From assembly GCF_022530855.2 (NCBI RefSeq), contig NZ_CP099567.1, positions 3,224,001-3,288,000 of the forward strand: a DNA stretch of 64,000 bases. The letters are read 5' to 3'. The translations under genes and the position numbers were made by a program. This document shows positions 1 through 9,475 of the stretch, in pieces. The stretch comes from Candidatus Vondammii sp. HM_W22 (GTDB lineage: Bacteria; Pseudomonadota; Gammaproteobacteria; Chromatiales; Chromatiaceae). Every line of letters starts with the position of its first letter. Position 1 is the first letter of the stretch. The notes beneath the pieces were generated by a model. That model saw only the letters and a list, made by a program, of their open reading frames with translations. It searched no databases and was not told the origin of the DNA.

Positions 1-370
1 GACCCACCATTAGGCAGATGGGTTTTGAGGGCTTTCCAAGATGAGAATAAAGCGGGGCAAATTCAGCATCAAAATATGACCAGTCTATCTGTCTGGCCAA
101 TAGCAAAAGTGGATGCTTGGGGTTCAGCTGATCCAGTAAGTTCTGGTGCAGGAAACTTTGCTGGTTGGGATTGGCTGTCTTGGCTTTGCTCAATTATCCA
201 CCTCTGTTTCGTCCAGTTTTTCTCTGCTTTTACCCCTTTCACGGACGTTTATTTTATCAAATTTAGACGCTTATTTTACATAAATCATTACGTTATGAAT
301 ATTTCAGGGTCGACTAAATAGCTTGTTAATTCATATTTATCATGTGTTTATGTATAATTCATTGGTGACA
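1..370. other. Window start without a recognisable gene
   Basis: A short open frame on the plus strand covers most of this stretch, but its translation has no recognisable domain, no convincing ribosome binding site and low-complexity hydrophobic content at its end. I see no RNA gene or IS end. It may be degraded sequence continuing from the left. Confidence 0.4.
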
Positions 371-515
371 ATTTAGCCAAGTTGTTGGCTTGATTTTATT
401 GTGCTTGGATAATGTTAGCGGGAAATCGAATGGTTATTCAAAATATGGGCCGAGAATCAGATCTAAAAATTTCAAGGAACCAGATCCTCAGCCTGATACT
501 TCAGGGACGACTACT
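371..515 (-). repeat. Dispersed repeat R1, copy a
   Basis: About 145 bp that recurs in inverted orientation at 12522-12668, with roughly 80 percent identity by eye. One end carries the short palindrome AGCCAA-N4-TTGGCT, kept in both copies. No open frame is conserved, so it behaves as a non-coding interspersed element or an IS-end remnant. Copy b abuts the left end of an IS256-family remnant, while copy a here is not beside a visible IS. Confidence 0.75.
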
Positions 516-633
516 CAGTGTCTTTAGGAAACGTCTACTCTAAATTCCCTCTGGCTCTCGTGCTTCACATAAGACCCAGAGAAAACAAGAAACGTCTCCG
601 CGGTTCTCTTTTTAAAATCAACACCATGTCGAT

Positions 634-2073
634 TCAATCAGAGTGCTCGCTAACCGCTCCATCTTCTTCCTGTGACTCCAGTAGCGCCTGGGGCGGTTCA
701 TCCAGCTCCACCTTCTCTATCTGACCAAAGCGGTCACTGATCTTGCGGGCCGAGATATTGACGTCATCCACATCTTTGTGGGCCTGGCGAATATGGGATG
801 CCAGCTTATCCATGCGTGACTGAAACCGCCCGAAGTCCTTTGAAAGCATATTCAGATGCTGCTGAATAATATGCACCTGCTCCCGGGTAGCAGCATCCTT
901 CAGTACCGCGCGGGCGGTGGTCAGTACCGCCATCATCGTGGTGGGTGAAACCAGCCAGACGCGCCGACGGTAGGCCTCCTCCACCAAATCCGGATAGTGA
1001 GCATGGATCTCAGCAAATACCGATTCAGCAGGAATAAACATCACGGCACCATCAGAGGTCTCTTCCGGAATAATGTATTTACCAGCGATATCAGCGATAT
1101 GCTTCCGAATATCCTGACGAAACTGGCCCGCGGCCCGCTTGCGATCGCCCTCGGCCAACTCCGTGTCCGCCATCTTCCTGAAACTCTCCAGGGGAAACTT
1201 TGCATCGATACCGATATTCCCCGTGGGGTCCGGTAGAAATAGCATGCAATCGACCCGGGTTCCGTTACTCAGCGTGTGTTGCAGGGAGAAGCTTGTTTCA
1301 GGCATCAGATTGCTCACCAGTGCATTGAGCTGAACCTCACCAAAGGCGCCGCGGGAGCGCTTGTCTGCCAGTACCTCCTGGAGGCTCACCACATTGGTGG
1401 AGAGTTCGGTTATCCGTTTCTGCGCTTCATCGATGCGGGTCAGATGTTCAAGCACTCGGGTAAAGGTCTCGGTGGTCTTTTCAAAGCCCTCAGCCAGCCG
1501 TTTTTCCACCTGCCCGCTGATCTCTCGCAGACGCTGGTCAGTGGACTCGGTCAGCGCCTCGACCCGCTTCCCAAGCTCACCGGCATTGCGTGACAAACCT
1601 TCGGTAAGCTGCCGCCCAATTCCCTCGATACCCCGCGCCAGCCCCTCCTGCTGTGCTAGGCGATTATCTGCTATGGTCTGGGTCAGAGTGCGCTCAAAGC
1701 GCTCAAAGCGCTCTGTGAGCTCCAGCTTAAGGTCGGAAGAATCACCGGAGGTCTCTTTTTGCATCTCACCAAAGCGACGTTCAAGCGCCTGATGGAGTTT
1801 TGAAATCCGCTGCAATTGCTGCTGTTGAAACTGGTGAACCTCTTCATGTCTTGCCTCCCGTTCTCCCGCCATCTCATGAACCAGCACATGCTCCTGGTCG
1901 CGTAACAAAACTTCAAGCTGATGGAGAACCAACCCCTCTCTCTCCCTGGCCTCTGTCAGTTCACGGCGCATCCCCGACTGACGCACCCACAAACCGATCG
2001 CGACTAACAGAGTCAGCGCCAACCCGCCAAGGAGTATCAAGCCAATATGCGTAAAGATATCTTGTAAGGTCAC
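634..2073 (-). CDS. rmuC: DNA recombination protein RmuC
   Basis: A 479-residue protein with one N-terminal membrane helix (about residues 8-28), a long coiled coil (about 30-220, rich in E, R, Q and L) and the conserved RmuC domain (about 230-430) including the IGIDAKFPLE segment. That layout and length are typical of RmuC, a membrane-anchored nuclease-fold protein thought to limit inversions at short inverted repeats. The acidic C-terminal tail is ordinary. It is transcribed away from the mtaB gene, from which it is separated by a short divergent intergenic region. The frame is intact. The biochemical role is known only in outline for the family. Confidence 0.92.
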   Translation of the reverse strand: MTLQDIFTHIGLILLGGLALTLLVAIGLWVRQSGMRRELTEAREREGLVLHQLEVLLRDQEHVLVHEMAGEREARHEEVHQFQQQQLQRISKLHQALERRFGEMQKETSGDSSDLKLELTERFERFERTLTQTIADNRLAQQEGLARGIEGIGRQLTEGLSRNAGELGKRVEALTESTDQRLREISGQVEKRLAEGFEKTTETFTRVLEHLTRIDEAQKRITELSTNVVSLQEVLADKRSRGAFGEVQLNALVSNLMPETSFSLQHTLSNGTRVDCMLFLPDPTGNIGIDAKFPLESFRKMADTELAEGDRKRAAGQFRQDIRKHIADIAGKYIIPEETSDGAVMFIPAESVFAEIHAHYPDLVEEAYRRRVWLVSPTTMMAVLTTARAVLKDAATREQVHIIQQHLNMLSKDFGRFQSRMDKLASHIRQAHKDVDDVNISARKISDRFGQIEKVELDEPPQALLESQEEDGAVSEHSD

Positions 2074-2259
2074 TTATTTTTTCCCGGAGCCTGAATCGGA
2101 TGGGTTATATAATATGCAACAGAGTGTATCAAAAGGTGAGCCTCTCCATGCTGCATTTCTCGTCAATCCAGATGTCGGAAAATATCTCTTTTCATACTTG
2201 CATCCACCATCCACAGCCGTAAACTTGCGCACCAGACTACACACCAACCAATTTATCCT

Positions 2260-3513
2260 ATGCGCGTCCATCTTAAAACACTCGGCTGCCACCTCAACGA
2301 GGCGGAACTGGAAACCTGGTCAAGGGATTTTCAGGCCCAGGGTCATCAAATTACCCAGGATCTGTCGGATGCCGATCTGGTGGTAGTCAACACCCGTGCC
2401 GTAACCGGCGAGGCGGTACGTAAATCCCGTAAGCTGATGCACAAAGTACACCGTGAGAACCCCCATGCAAAACTGGTAGTAAGCAGCTGCTATACCTCGC
2501 TCAACCCGGTTACCGATACCCAGATAGAAGGTGTTGATCTGGTAGAGATTACAAATCATCAATCCGATCTCCACTCGATGCCTGCAATAGTGACAATCCC
2601 GGAAGAGAACAGCCTGCTCAGCCGGGGACGGCAGCGCGCCTTCATCGAGATTCAGGATGGCTGCCGCTATCAATGCACCTTCTGTATCATCACTGTCGCC
2701 CGGGGAGAAGAGCGCTCACGACCGATTCCCGATGTAGTAGATGAGGTAAACAGGCTCCCGACCAGAGGCATACAGGAAGTAGTGCTCGCCGGTGTCCATA
2801 TCGGAGGCTACGGCAGTGACACTGGTAGCGATCTCTATGAGCTGGTCAAAGCCATACTCGCCGATACCGATATCCCCCTGTTGCGCCCAGGTGCTGTTGA
2901 GCCCTGGGATATTCCCGGGCAGTTCTGGTCTCTGTTCGATAACACCCGTTTCATACCTCACCTGCACCTGCCTCTACAGAGCGGTGCTGACACAGTGTTG
3001 CGCAGGATGGCCCGGCGCTGTAAAACAGACGACTTCGAGGGGCTGGTAACAGAGGTCCGGCAGCAGATCCCCGATTTTAATCTCACCACCGATATCATTG
3101 TCGGGTTTCCTGGCGAAACTGAAGATGAGTGGAACCGGCCCCTGAAATTCGTCGAACGGATAAGTTTTGGCCATCTGCATATTTTTTCCTATTCATCCCG
3201 TCCGGACACTCGAGCTGCCGTACTCCCTGATGCGTTACCGAGAGAATTGATCCGCACGCGGAGTGAACAGATGCACCAACTGGGCAACCGACTGAAAAGT
3301 CAGACCCAGGAAAGCTACACCGGCCGCCATTTTCCTGTACTGACCGAGGGAGCCGACAACTCAGACAAACAACGCTGGAGTGGCTATACCCCCAACTTTC
3401 TTTGCATCGAACTGACCGAAATCGGTGAACCCGGCCTGAAAAACAGTATCAGAATGCTACGAATGAAAGGGATCTCCGAATCCGGAGATGCCCTGATTGC
3501 AGAATTGGAGTAA
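2260..3513 (+). CDS. mtaB: MtaB-like tRNA t6A37 methylthiotransferase, ligand Cys replaced by Arg
   Basis: A 417-residue radical-SAM methylthiotransferase. It has an N-terminal MTTase domain (TLGCHLNEAE near residue 5, VVSSCY near 80) and a radical-SAM domain with an intact CxxxCxxC (CRYQCTFC, about 136-143). The C-terminal part is TRAM-like. The family adds a methylthio group to t6A37 of tRNAs reading ANN codons. In this family the auxiliary 4Fe-4S cluster is held by three cysteines: TLGC, NTC and GC. Here the middle one reads VVVNTRAVT, with codon CGT where TGT is expected, so one auxiliary ligand is lost although the frame is intact. The protein may be inactive in methylthiolation. It overlaps or couples with the downstream PAP2 gene. 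Confidence 0.88.
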   Translation: MRVHLKTLGCHLNEAELETWSRDFQAQGHQITQDLSDADLVVVNTRAVTGEAVRKSRKLMHKVHRENPHAKLVVSSCYTSLNPVTDTQIEGVDLVEITNHQSDLHSMPAIVTIPEENSLLSRGRQRAFIEIQDGCRYQCTFCIITVARGEERSRPIPDVVDEVNRLPTRGIQEVVLAGVHIGGYGSDTGSDLYELVKAILADTDIPLLRPGAVEPWDIPGQFWSLFDNTRFIPHLHLPLQSGADTVLRRMARRCKTDDFEGLVTEVRQQIPDFNLTTDIIVGFPGETEDEWNRPLKFVERISFGHLHIFSYSSRPDTRAAVLPDALPRELIRTRSEQMHQLGNRLKSQTQESYTGRHFPVLTEGADNSDKQRWSGYTPNFLCIELTEIGEPGLKNSIRMLRMKGISESGDALIAELE

Positions 3514-3517
3514 CGAA

Positions 3518-4246
3518 TTGTCATCAATTAACGCAAAAGCGTGGCACCTTCTCATCCTGGCATGCAGCAATATAGCGGCGCTGCTACTATTCGCCAGTTG
3601 GTTGTTCGAGCCCACACGCTCGCTCTGGATGGATCTTGATATACGTACCTTCTGGGCCATGAACAATTCGCTTAGCTGGAATAAAAGCTGGCAAACCCTC
3701 TGGGCCATAGCCAATAACCGCGCATTTGATCTGGTCGCAGCCCTCTCCATCACCTTGATTTTTGCCCACAAGGCACTCTGTCGGGACCGGCAAAATCTCA
3801 GTCGTTATATAGCCATTGGTTTAATGATGGTTCTAACGGTGGTTTTGATGATGCAAATCGGAAAAATGATTCCCATCGAGCGGCCAAGTGCTACGGTTGA
3901 TTTTCAGGAAGCCTTGCGACTTTCACAGTTGGTCCCCGATATCTCGACAAAAGATCTCTCCGAAGACAGTTTCCCGGGAGACCACGGGCTGGTACTGCTG
4001 CTCGCTGCCGGCTTCGCTGTTTTCTATCTGCCCCTGACCCATGGTCTGCTGGCGTTCTTCATCATGGTGATTATGACGGTGCCACGACTCATGAGCGGCG
4101 CCCACTGGCTTACTGATGAGATTGTTGGCGCAACATCACTGGGGGTAATTGCACTAAGCTGGCTGTTCGCCACCCCACTGCACCGGGTGGCACTGGAATG
4201 GATGGAAAAAAGAGTTATCGCTGTACGAGGCCGCTTCAGGCTTTAG
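3518..4246 (+). CDS. PAP2-family membrane phosphatase
   Basis: An integral membrane phosphatase of about 242 residues with five to six hydrophobic segments. The three acid-phosphatase motifs are present in order: KMIPIERPS (KxxxxxxRP), SFPGDH (the PSGH-type motif, in the GDH form seen in some lipid A or undecaprenyl pyrophosphate phosphotransferases) and PRLMSGAHWLTDE (SRx5HxxxD-like, Pro for Ser). The substrate is probably a lipid phosphate in the inner membrane and cannot be fixed further. I chose a TTG start at 3518, preceded by GGAG at 3506 inside the mtaB end. An upstream in-frame TTG at 3497 would overlap mtaB by 17 bases. Confidence 0.8.
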   Translation: MSSINAKAWHLLILACSNIAALLLFASWLFEPTRSLWMDLDIRTFWAMNNSLSWNKSWQTLWAIANNRAFDLVAALSITLIFAHKALCRDRQNLSRYIAIGLMMVLTVVLMMQIGKMIPIERPSATVDFQEALRLSQLVPDISTKDLSEDSFPGDHGLVLLLAAGFAVFYLPLTHGLLAFFIMVIMTVPRLMSGAHWLTDEIVGATSLGVIALSWLFATPLHRVALEWMEKRVIAVRGRFRL

Positions 4247-4469
4247 ATCCACTTGCAACCGATGGTTATTGCCCGCTTAGAGACGCCTTTTTCACCACGG
4301 GACTCACGGTAAACTTCCAGGACGTTCGTGTGCTCTAGGGTGTGGCGGGCCTATTTCCAAATGACGCTGTGAATACATCCCTGTACGCCTAGTGGCGCCA
4401 TACCCTGTCGCAAGCATCTGTACGGTGTTATTGAGAATTTACAATTCACGGAGATAAGAAAATAACGTT
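4247..4469. other. Intergenic region, no gene seen
   Basis: About 220 bases between convergent genes. The segment around 4355-4410 has an irregular GC-rich inverted-repeat character of the kind seen in intergenic repeats, but no second copy was noticed in this window. No strong terminator with a T-run was found. Confidence 0.4.
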
Positions 4470-4957
4470 TCAGTAACCGTCATCCATGCTCTGATGCTGC
4501 TTGCCATCCAGCGACTTACCCTCTCCACGCCGGATAGAGCCTATCTGAGAGGCCAGCCCTTTGCATAGGCTAAACTGTTCCGCTAGGCCGTATTTCCCGC
4601 TCAGCAGCTTCTTCAATTCGGTAAATTTGACCCGGGTGGCAAGTTTAAACTGTCGGAGAACTTTATAAATTCTTCCCTTGTAGGCCGTGACATAGACACG
4701 TTCCCGGCCTTCTGCATAGATCAACGCTAGCGGTCACCTTCAGATCGTTGATGAATAAAGGCGGGATTCAGCTGCTGTAGTCTGGCGATCTCACCATCAA
4801 GGCAATATTGGTTAAACACCCGCTTCAGACAAGCCTCTTCAGCCTGCAGGTCCAGAGAGATCAAAAGCAGTAATGCGATAAAAAAACGATGCCAAAAGTA
4901 CTTATTCAAAATCACACACTCCAGACAGAAGGCAAACGGTAATGTCCTCTGGTTCAA
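4470..4957 (-). pseudogene. Small exported protein, frameshifted
   Basis: The N-terminal half (4727-4957) encodes a hydrophobic signal-like segment (FFIALLLLISLDLQAEE) followed by a short cysteine-containing region. The C-terminal half continues in another frame from 4724 (ALIYAEGRERVYVTAYKG onward). Inserting one base near 4727 (at CGC-TAG-CG) joins the two into one protein of about 160 residues. The putative TTG start at 4957 overlaps the TGA of the upstream gene (TTGA), suggesting translational coupling, while a GTG at 4915 would place the signal peptide nearer the start. I do not recognise the family. The lesion may be real or a sequencing error. Confidence 0.6.
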
Positions 4958-5322
4958 TTAAAACCCTCGGCCTCAAGTTCCAGCAGAAGAAAGATCAATT
5001 CATCGGCAAAAATATTTCTACCATCGGGACGCTGGCCAAGACGTCCTCGCTCAAGCCGGTACCTAAGCGCGGCGAGCGGCGCCTCTTCCGGCTCCCATTG
5101 TCCTTCAAAGCCATCTGTCGAGTCATGGCTGGCATTAATTTCGTACAGCTTTCCACCTCTACAAAACAGCACAAAAGCCTCACCACAAAAGGCATCCCTG
5201 GAGTATGAGGCAAGCAGTATTTCAACCTCTGAAAGCGCTGCATCAACTAGGTCAAACTGATCCTTAAGAAGCTCAATCTCCGCTTCTTTCCAATCATTTA
5301 GAAAAAGCCCACTCTCATGCAT
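4954..5322 (-). CDS. Conserved small protein of unknown function
   Basis: 122 residues, soluble and acidic, with no signal peptide. The centre (GKLYEINASHDS...EGQWEPEEAPL) and the end (ADELIFLLLELEAEG) look like a conserved cytosolic family found as small uncharacterised proteins in bacteria, but I cannot name it. The start at 5322 follows ATG. It lies just downstream of xthA on the same strand and overlaps the frameshifted exported gene, so the three may be one transcript. Confidence 0.65.
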   Translation of the reverse strand: MHESGLFLNDWKEAEIELLKDQFDLVDAALSEVEILLASYSRDAFCGEAFVLFCRGGKLYEINASHDSTDGFEGQWEPEEAPLAALRYRLERGRLGQRPDGRNIFADELIFLLLELEAEGFN

Positions 5323-5367
5323 GCCGGTTCCCGGTATTTCTCAAATAGGGTATTGCTTGGGTACAAT

Positions 5368-6183
5368 TCAAATATCAAATTCAGCCCATATCGGACAGTG
5401 GTCTGAAGGTTTCTCCATCCCTCTGAGCACATGAGCAATGCCACCCCCACGGCACTGCTTATTCAGCGACTGGGTCGCCAGTATCAGGTCAATACGCAAA
5501 CCGCGTTTGGGATCACGATCGAATCCCTTGCTACGATAATCAAACCAGCTGAACTGATCATCGACATCCGGATAGAGCTCCCGGTAGGTGTCAACCAGCC
5601 CCCAATCCATCAGTAATGCCACCCACTCCCTCTCCTCCGGGAGGAAACTGCATTTACCTGTGCGCAGCCACCGTTTTGCATTGTCCGCTCCTATGCCGAT
5701 GTCCTGATCCAGAGGCGCTATGTTCATATCACCAATCACCAGTAACTTCTCATCCGGGGTGAAGCTATTATTAAGATAGCTCATAAGATCGGCATAGAAT
5801 TTTTTCTTGGCGGAAAATTTTATCGGGTGATCACGACTCTCACCCTGGGGGAAGTAACCATTGACCACCGTCAACGTCTCACCGGAAGCCGTCTCATAGA
5901 CCGCACTAATCAACCGCCGCTGCACATCATCCGCATCGGAAGGATAGCCTTTCTGTACTGACAAAGGCTCCTGCTTTGATAACAGAGCCACACCATAATG
6001 GGTCTTTTGGCCGAAGAAATGGGCCTTGTAGCCCAGCTCTTCAATCATCCCAACGGGAAAGTCCTGGTCCTGAGCCTTGGTCTCCTGAATGCCGATGATA
6101 TCCGGATCATGCAGCTCTTTCAGGGCCGCCAACTGATGTTCGCGCATTCGTATGCTATTGGTATTGAACGAAACGATTTTCAT
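5368..6183 (-). CDS. xthA: Exodeoxyribonuclease III
   Basis: 271 residues of the exonuclease-endonuclease-phosphatase fold. Motifs in order: SFNTNSIR at the start, GIQETKAQD (Mg-binding Glu), GYFPQGE, GDMNIAP (catalytic DxN), FSWFDYRS and SDHCPI (catalytic DH). The family is the main AP endonuclease and 3'-repair exonuclease of base excision repair. I start at the ATG of MKIVSF, four codons after an upstream in-frame ATG, because family members begin this way. Length is normal and the frame intact. Confidence 0.93.
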   Translation of the reverse strand: MKIVSFNTNSIRMREHQLAALKELHDPDIIGIQETKAQDQDFPVGMIEELGYKAHFFGQKTHYGVALLSKQEPLSVQKGYPSDADDVQRRLISAVYETASGETLTVVNGYFPQGESRDHPIKFSAKKKFYADLMSYLNNSFTPDEKLLVIGDMNIAPLDQDIGIGADNAKRWLRTGKCSFLPEEREWVALLMDWGLVDTYRELYPDVDDQFSWFDYRSKGFDRDPKRGLRIDLILATQSLNKQCRGGGIAHVLRGMEKPSDHCPIWAEFDI

Positions 6184-6317
6184 GGCTACCTTCAACTGAT
6201 ACTATTGTCTTATGAAACGGAGAGTAACATGCAGTGATTCAACCATGCTATGGATGCAACCATGCTACTAAAGTGGTCATTCGATAGCCTTCTCAGTGGA
6301 ATTAAAGAGAGTGTTGA

Positions 6318-7066
6318 TGCACCTGATCGATAGCCATTGTCACCAGGACAATCCACTGCTCGATCGCGAGCAGATGCTGGTGCGCACCATGGAGATGGGT
6401 CTATGTGGTGCCGGCAATCAAAGCAGCATGGTGGCCAAGGGTAAGACAGCTGTGTAACAGCCACACCCGGTTCTATCCCGCCTATGGTCTTCATCCCACG
6501 TTTATGGAATCTCATCAGGCGGGAGATATAGAGAACCTCGAACTCTGGCTAAGGCAGGAAAAACCGGTAGCCATCGGCGAGTGCGGACTGTATTTCTTTA
6601 TTGAGAATCCAGACAGGGCAGATGCGGCTATTTGAGCAACAGTTGGAGCTCGCCCTTCGCTATAGACTCCCGGTGATTGTTCACGCCCGCAAAGCGGTCG
6701 AGGAGACAATTAATATCCGGCGCCATTTCCCGGGCATTACCGGTCTTCTCCACAGCTTTTCCGGTAGCAAACAGCAGGCAGAACGGCTTATCGGGATGGG
6801 GTTCTTGCTGGATTTCGGCGGGCCAGTGACTTATCCTAATGCAAAATGACTACACAAATTTATCAGCCATTTACCGCTGGACGCCTTGCTGCTCGAGACT
6901 AATTCTCCCGGCCAGCCGGATCAGGCCCATCGCTGAGAGCGTAACGAGCCCGCTTATCTTGGAATCATCCTGCAGACGATTACCGAACTGCGTGGTATTT
7001 CAACATCAAGCCTAGCAGAAGCCACTACCCGTTAATGCTGGACGGCTGTTTGGTATAACTTGCTGA
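6318..7066 (+). pseudogene. TatD-family metal-dependent hydrolase pseudogene
   Basis: Decayed relative of TatD deoxyribonuclease. The start LIDSHCH, FYPAYGLHP, IGECGL, VIVHARK, LLHSFSG and LLLETNSP motifs are still readable, but spread over three frames with internal stops (for example TAA at about 6457 and TGA at 6847). A last frameshift near 7030 precedes an N-A-G-R-L-F ending typical of the family. Several indels mean this gene is old and non-functional, in contrast to the single-lesion pseudogenes elsewhere in the window. Confidence 0.85.
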
Positions 7067-7139
7067 TTTTTGGCTGTAATAACGTATAAAGGAGATCCGA
7101 CCGGATCTTTGCGCAGCAAGGTTTATCAACATTATAACA

Positions 7140-7535
7140 CTATTTAAGACCATTCAGAATCTTGATCAAATCCATGCTGGCAGTAAAAAAATCATCCGTG
7201 GGATGGTCATCATAATAGACCAGAATTCGCCGCATCACCCCTTTGATCTTCACGCCATGCAGCACATCCATCCCGGTTGCCAATGAGAGCCCGGTGGATA
7301 ATCCGGCCAGCCACTCCTGATAGTTCAGGTAGTGAGCAATCATACTCTCCTGCCCAAATTCTGCAGCTGCAGTCACCTTCATATAATCTTCACAAGATTT
7401 AACACCATAGCCGGATACCTGCACCGGTTCCTCCGCAAAAGACGGGGAAGAGATCAGGAAAAGCAGCACCAGGATAGCCGCCTTCACCTGCATGGCCAGA
7501 GACCCCGAGAGAGAGAAAGTGTCGGTTTCATTCAT
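7140..7535 (-). CDS. Small secreted protein of unknown function
   Basis: 131 residues with a clear signal peptide (hydrophobic core AAILVLLFLISS, cleavage likely after PSFA). The mature part begins EEPVQVSGYGVKSCEDYM and continues through a WLAGLSTGLSLATG stretch. The single-cysteine SCxDY start and the WLxG...G segment resemble a widespread family of small periplasmic proteins of unknown function, so I assign no role. The start at 7535 is preceded by GGGAG at a good distance, and an internal ATG at 7493 lacks one. The gene is alone, next to an IS5 remnant. Confidence 0.7.
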   Translation of the reverse strand: MNETDTFSLSGSLAMQVKAAILVLLFLISSPSFAEEPVQVSGYGVKSCEDYMKVTAAAEFGQESMIAHYLNYQEWLAGLSTGLSLATGMDVLHGVKIKGVMRRILVYYDDHPTDDFFTASMDLIKILNGLK

Positions 7536-7561
7536 AGTATCTCCCAGATAATATCTTTAGA

Positions 7562-8557
7562 GAACCTCTAAAAAACCGACAAAGGCCAACAGTCTCTAGC
7601 AAATCAGGAGACCCCGGTATCTTCACACCGGCCCTGACTTGCCCGGTGCTATGCACCAGTCGATTGGTCTGCTGAGCAAACACGTGCTCAACTCGAGCCC
7701 GAACTCTTGATCATTTTCGGTCGGCCTCTTGCTCCCGTTCATTCAGGGGGCGTTTGCGTGTCGACCTGCGATAAATCTGACTGCGGTAAGCAGAACCAGC
7801 CCAGACACTCATCTTACTGTTGTTCTCATCCAGCCGTTCCTCGAAGACTTGGCTATCGTGAACTTCAGCTGATGTGATGGCGTATTTGCGAATAACCTTC
7901 TGCTTCCGGTCTATGCTGATGTGGTTTTTGTACCCATAGTGGGTTTTGCCATGCTTCATGATCCAGTGGGCTTCAACATTCTTCTGGCGGCTTGTTATCA
8001 CCTCATGCCTCAGGGCTGCCCCCATCTTTGATTTGCCTATTTTCCTCTCGCGTATCACGTTGCCTGGGTACTGGAACGATAGCGGCATCTACAATCTATC
8101 CCTTGCGAGCACTGAAGCCTGCTGCATCAATCTGGATCAACAGCTCTGAAAAGAGTTTATCAGCAAGGCCCCGTTTTTTCAGGCACTCACGATATACCCA
8201 AACCGTTTTGGCATCGGGTACCTTACCCTCCTGGCTCAGCCCAAGAAAACGACAAAAGCTATAGCGATCCCGAATTTGGAACTCTGCTTGATCACCGGAC
8301 AGATTGAACATTAGTACCGCATCGTAAGGTGGGCGCCCACCTTTGCTGGGATCACCGTTTTTATAAACTGAGTCCAGCAATACCCGAAAACCTCCTAGTC
8401 TACGGTCCTTTCCAGCTTTGGCAGCGGATCTCCCAGTTGCTCAAGGGGTCCAAGTCGGTCTTGATGATCAAAAAAACTCGGCTGCATGGCTTTTATCAAT
8501 GGTTGGTTGAGTTGGTTACTATGTATCACTGATTTTTGGAAGGTTTTTAGAGGTTCC
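7562..8557 (-). mobile_element. IS5-family element, decayed transposase
   Basis: The ends are imperfect inverted repeats containing GAACCTCTAAAAA. The transposase reads from about 8487 leftward: the N-terminal DNA-binding part and RDRYSFCRFLGL are intact, a CAG-to-TAG type stop follows FSARKG at about 8090, then a frameshift leads into KNVEAHWIMKHGKTHYGYK and YAITSAEVHDS. The C-terminus is shortened by a deletion compared with the copy at 13100-13968. The flanks TTAG and CTAG suggest a YTAR-type target, as in IS5 relatives. Confidence 0.85.
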
Positions 8558-8563
8558 CTAGAG

Positions 8564-9475
8564 TTAATCCGTATCTGGCGCTCTCAAGCTCTCCCGCTGC
8601 TGGGTAAACCGCCGGTAACTCCAGAGATATTGGGATGGTCGATAGCGGATACAGCTCTCAAGGCCACGGTTCATGGCCGTTGCCGCTACCACAAGATTGG
8701 CATCATATATTTCGTCAGGACCTTTGAACCAATGCATCTGATACCCCTTGGCACCAGGCAGTCTCTCAGCGAACATAAACAACACAGGAGCCCCTGTTCT
8801 CTTTGCCAGACGGCAGGCCAGCACCATAGTCAGCGCAGGCCGGCCAAGAAAAGGGGCAAACACACTACCCTGCCTGCCCGCTGCTTTTGGTTGCTGATCG
8901 GCAAGCAACGCCGCCATTTCGCCATTTTTTATCGCCGTGTATAACCCTTTCACACCCTTAGGGGTCGCCGACAGCATATTCACCCCACTACTGGTACGGC
9001 CAGCTTTGATCAGGCCATCCAACTCTGCGGCCCTTGGCGGACGATAGAGCGCTGTCACCTTGGAAAGGGAAGAGAGATAGTGAATACCGACCTCCCAGTT
9101 CCCCTGATGGGTACCAATGGCAATCAGCCCCCGGCCCTGGGCCAAGATTTCTCTACAGATATCCTCCGCTTTGCCAGGCACAACGCGGGCAATCCATATG
9201 GACGGATCACCCAACCAGACAGCCGGCATCTCAAGCAGCGTTTTGGCGTTTTCAATCAAAGTTTGCCTGAGCAGAACGGACTGCTCCGGGCGGGTAAGCT
9301 CTGGCAAGCAGGTCGCAATATTGGTTTCAGCCGTTCGTTTCTCCCGGTTTGGCAACAGGTAAACAAGCCAGCCCAAAGCAACGCCGATCGACTGCGAAAC
9401 CCGGAGCGGAAACCGGGAAAAAAGAGCTACAATAAAGAGTACGGCTCTTCTCCTAATCGAGAGGGGAAGTGTCAC
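8564..9475 (-). CDS. Lipid A biosynthesis (LpxL/HtrB-type) acyltransferase, N-terminus IS-derived
   Basis: 303 residues of the lysophospholipid acyltransferase family that transfers an acyl chain to Kdo-lipid IVA at the inner membrane. One N-terminal membrane helix is followed by the catalytic HX4E motif in GTHQGNWEVG (about residue 118), with later LLADQQPK and FAPFLGRPA segments. The C-terminal YLWSYRRF is also typical. The GTG start used here lies inside the left inverted repeat of an ISL3 deletion derivative (9443 onward), so roughly the first eleven residues (MTLPLSIRRRA) come from IS sequence. The native start was replaced or displaced. Function may be kept, since the family N-terminus is variable. 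Substrate specificity cannot be read. Confidence 0.85.
   Translation of the reverse strand: MTLPLSIRRRAVLFIVALFSRFPLRVSQSIGVALGWLVYLLPNREKRTAETNIATCLPELTRPEQSVLLRQTLIENAKTLLEMPAVWLGDPSIWIARVVPGKAEDICREILAQGRGLIAIGTHQGNWEVGIHYLSSLSKVTALYRPPRAAELDGLIKAGRTSSGVNMLSATPKGVKGLYTAIKNGEMAALLADQQPKAAGRQGSVFAPFLGRPALTMVLACRLAKRTGAPVLFMFAERLPGAKGYQMHWFKGPDEIYDANLVVAATAMNRGLESCIRYRPSQYLWSYRRFTQQRESLRAPDTD

Noticed and set aside
25-321. A 98-codon plus-strand frame at the window start
   Set aside because: No recognisable domain, no ribosome binding site, and no supporting context.
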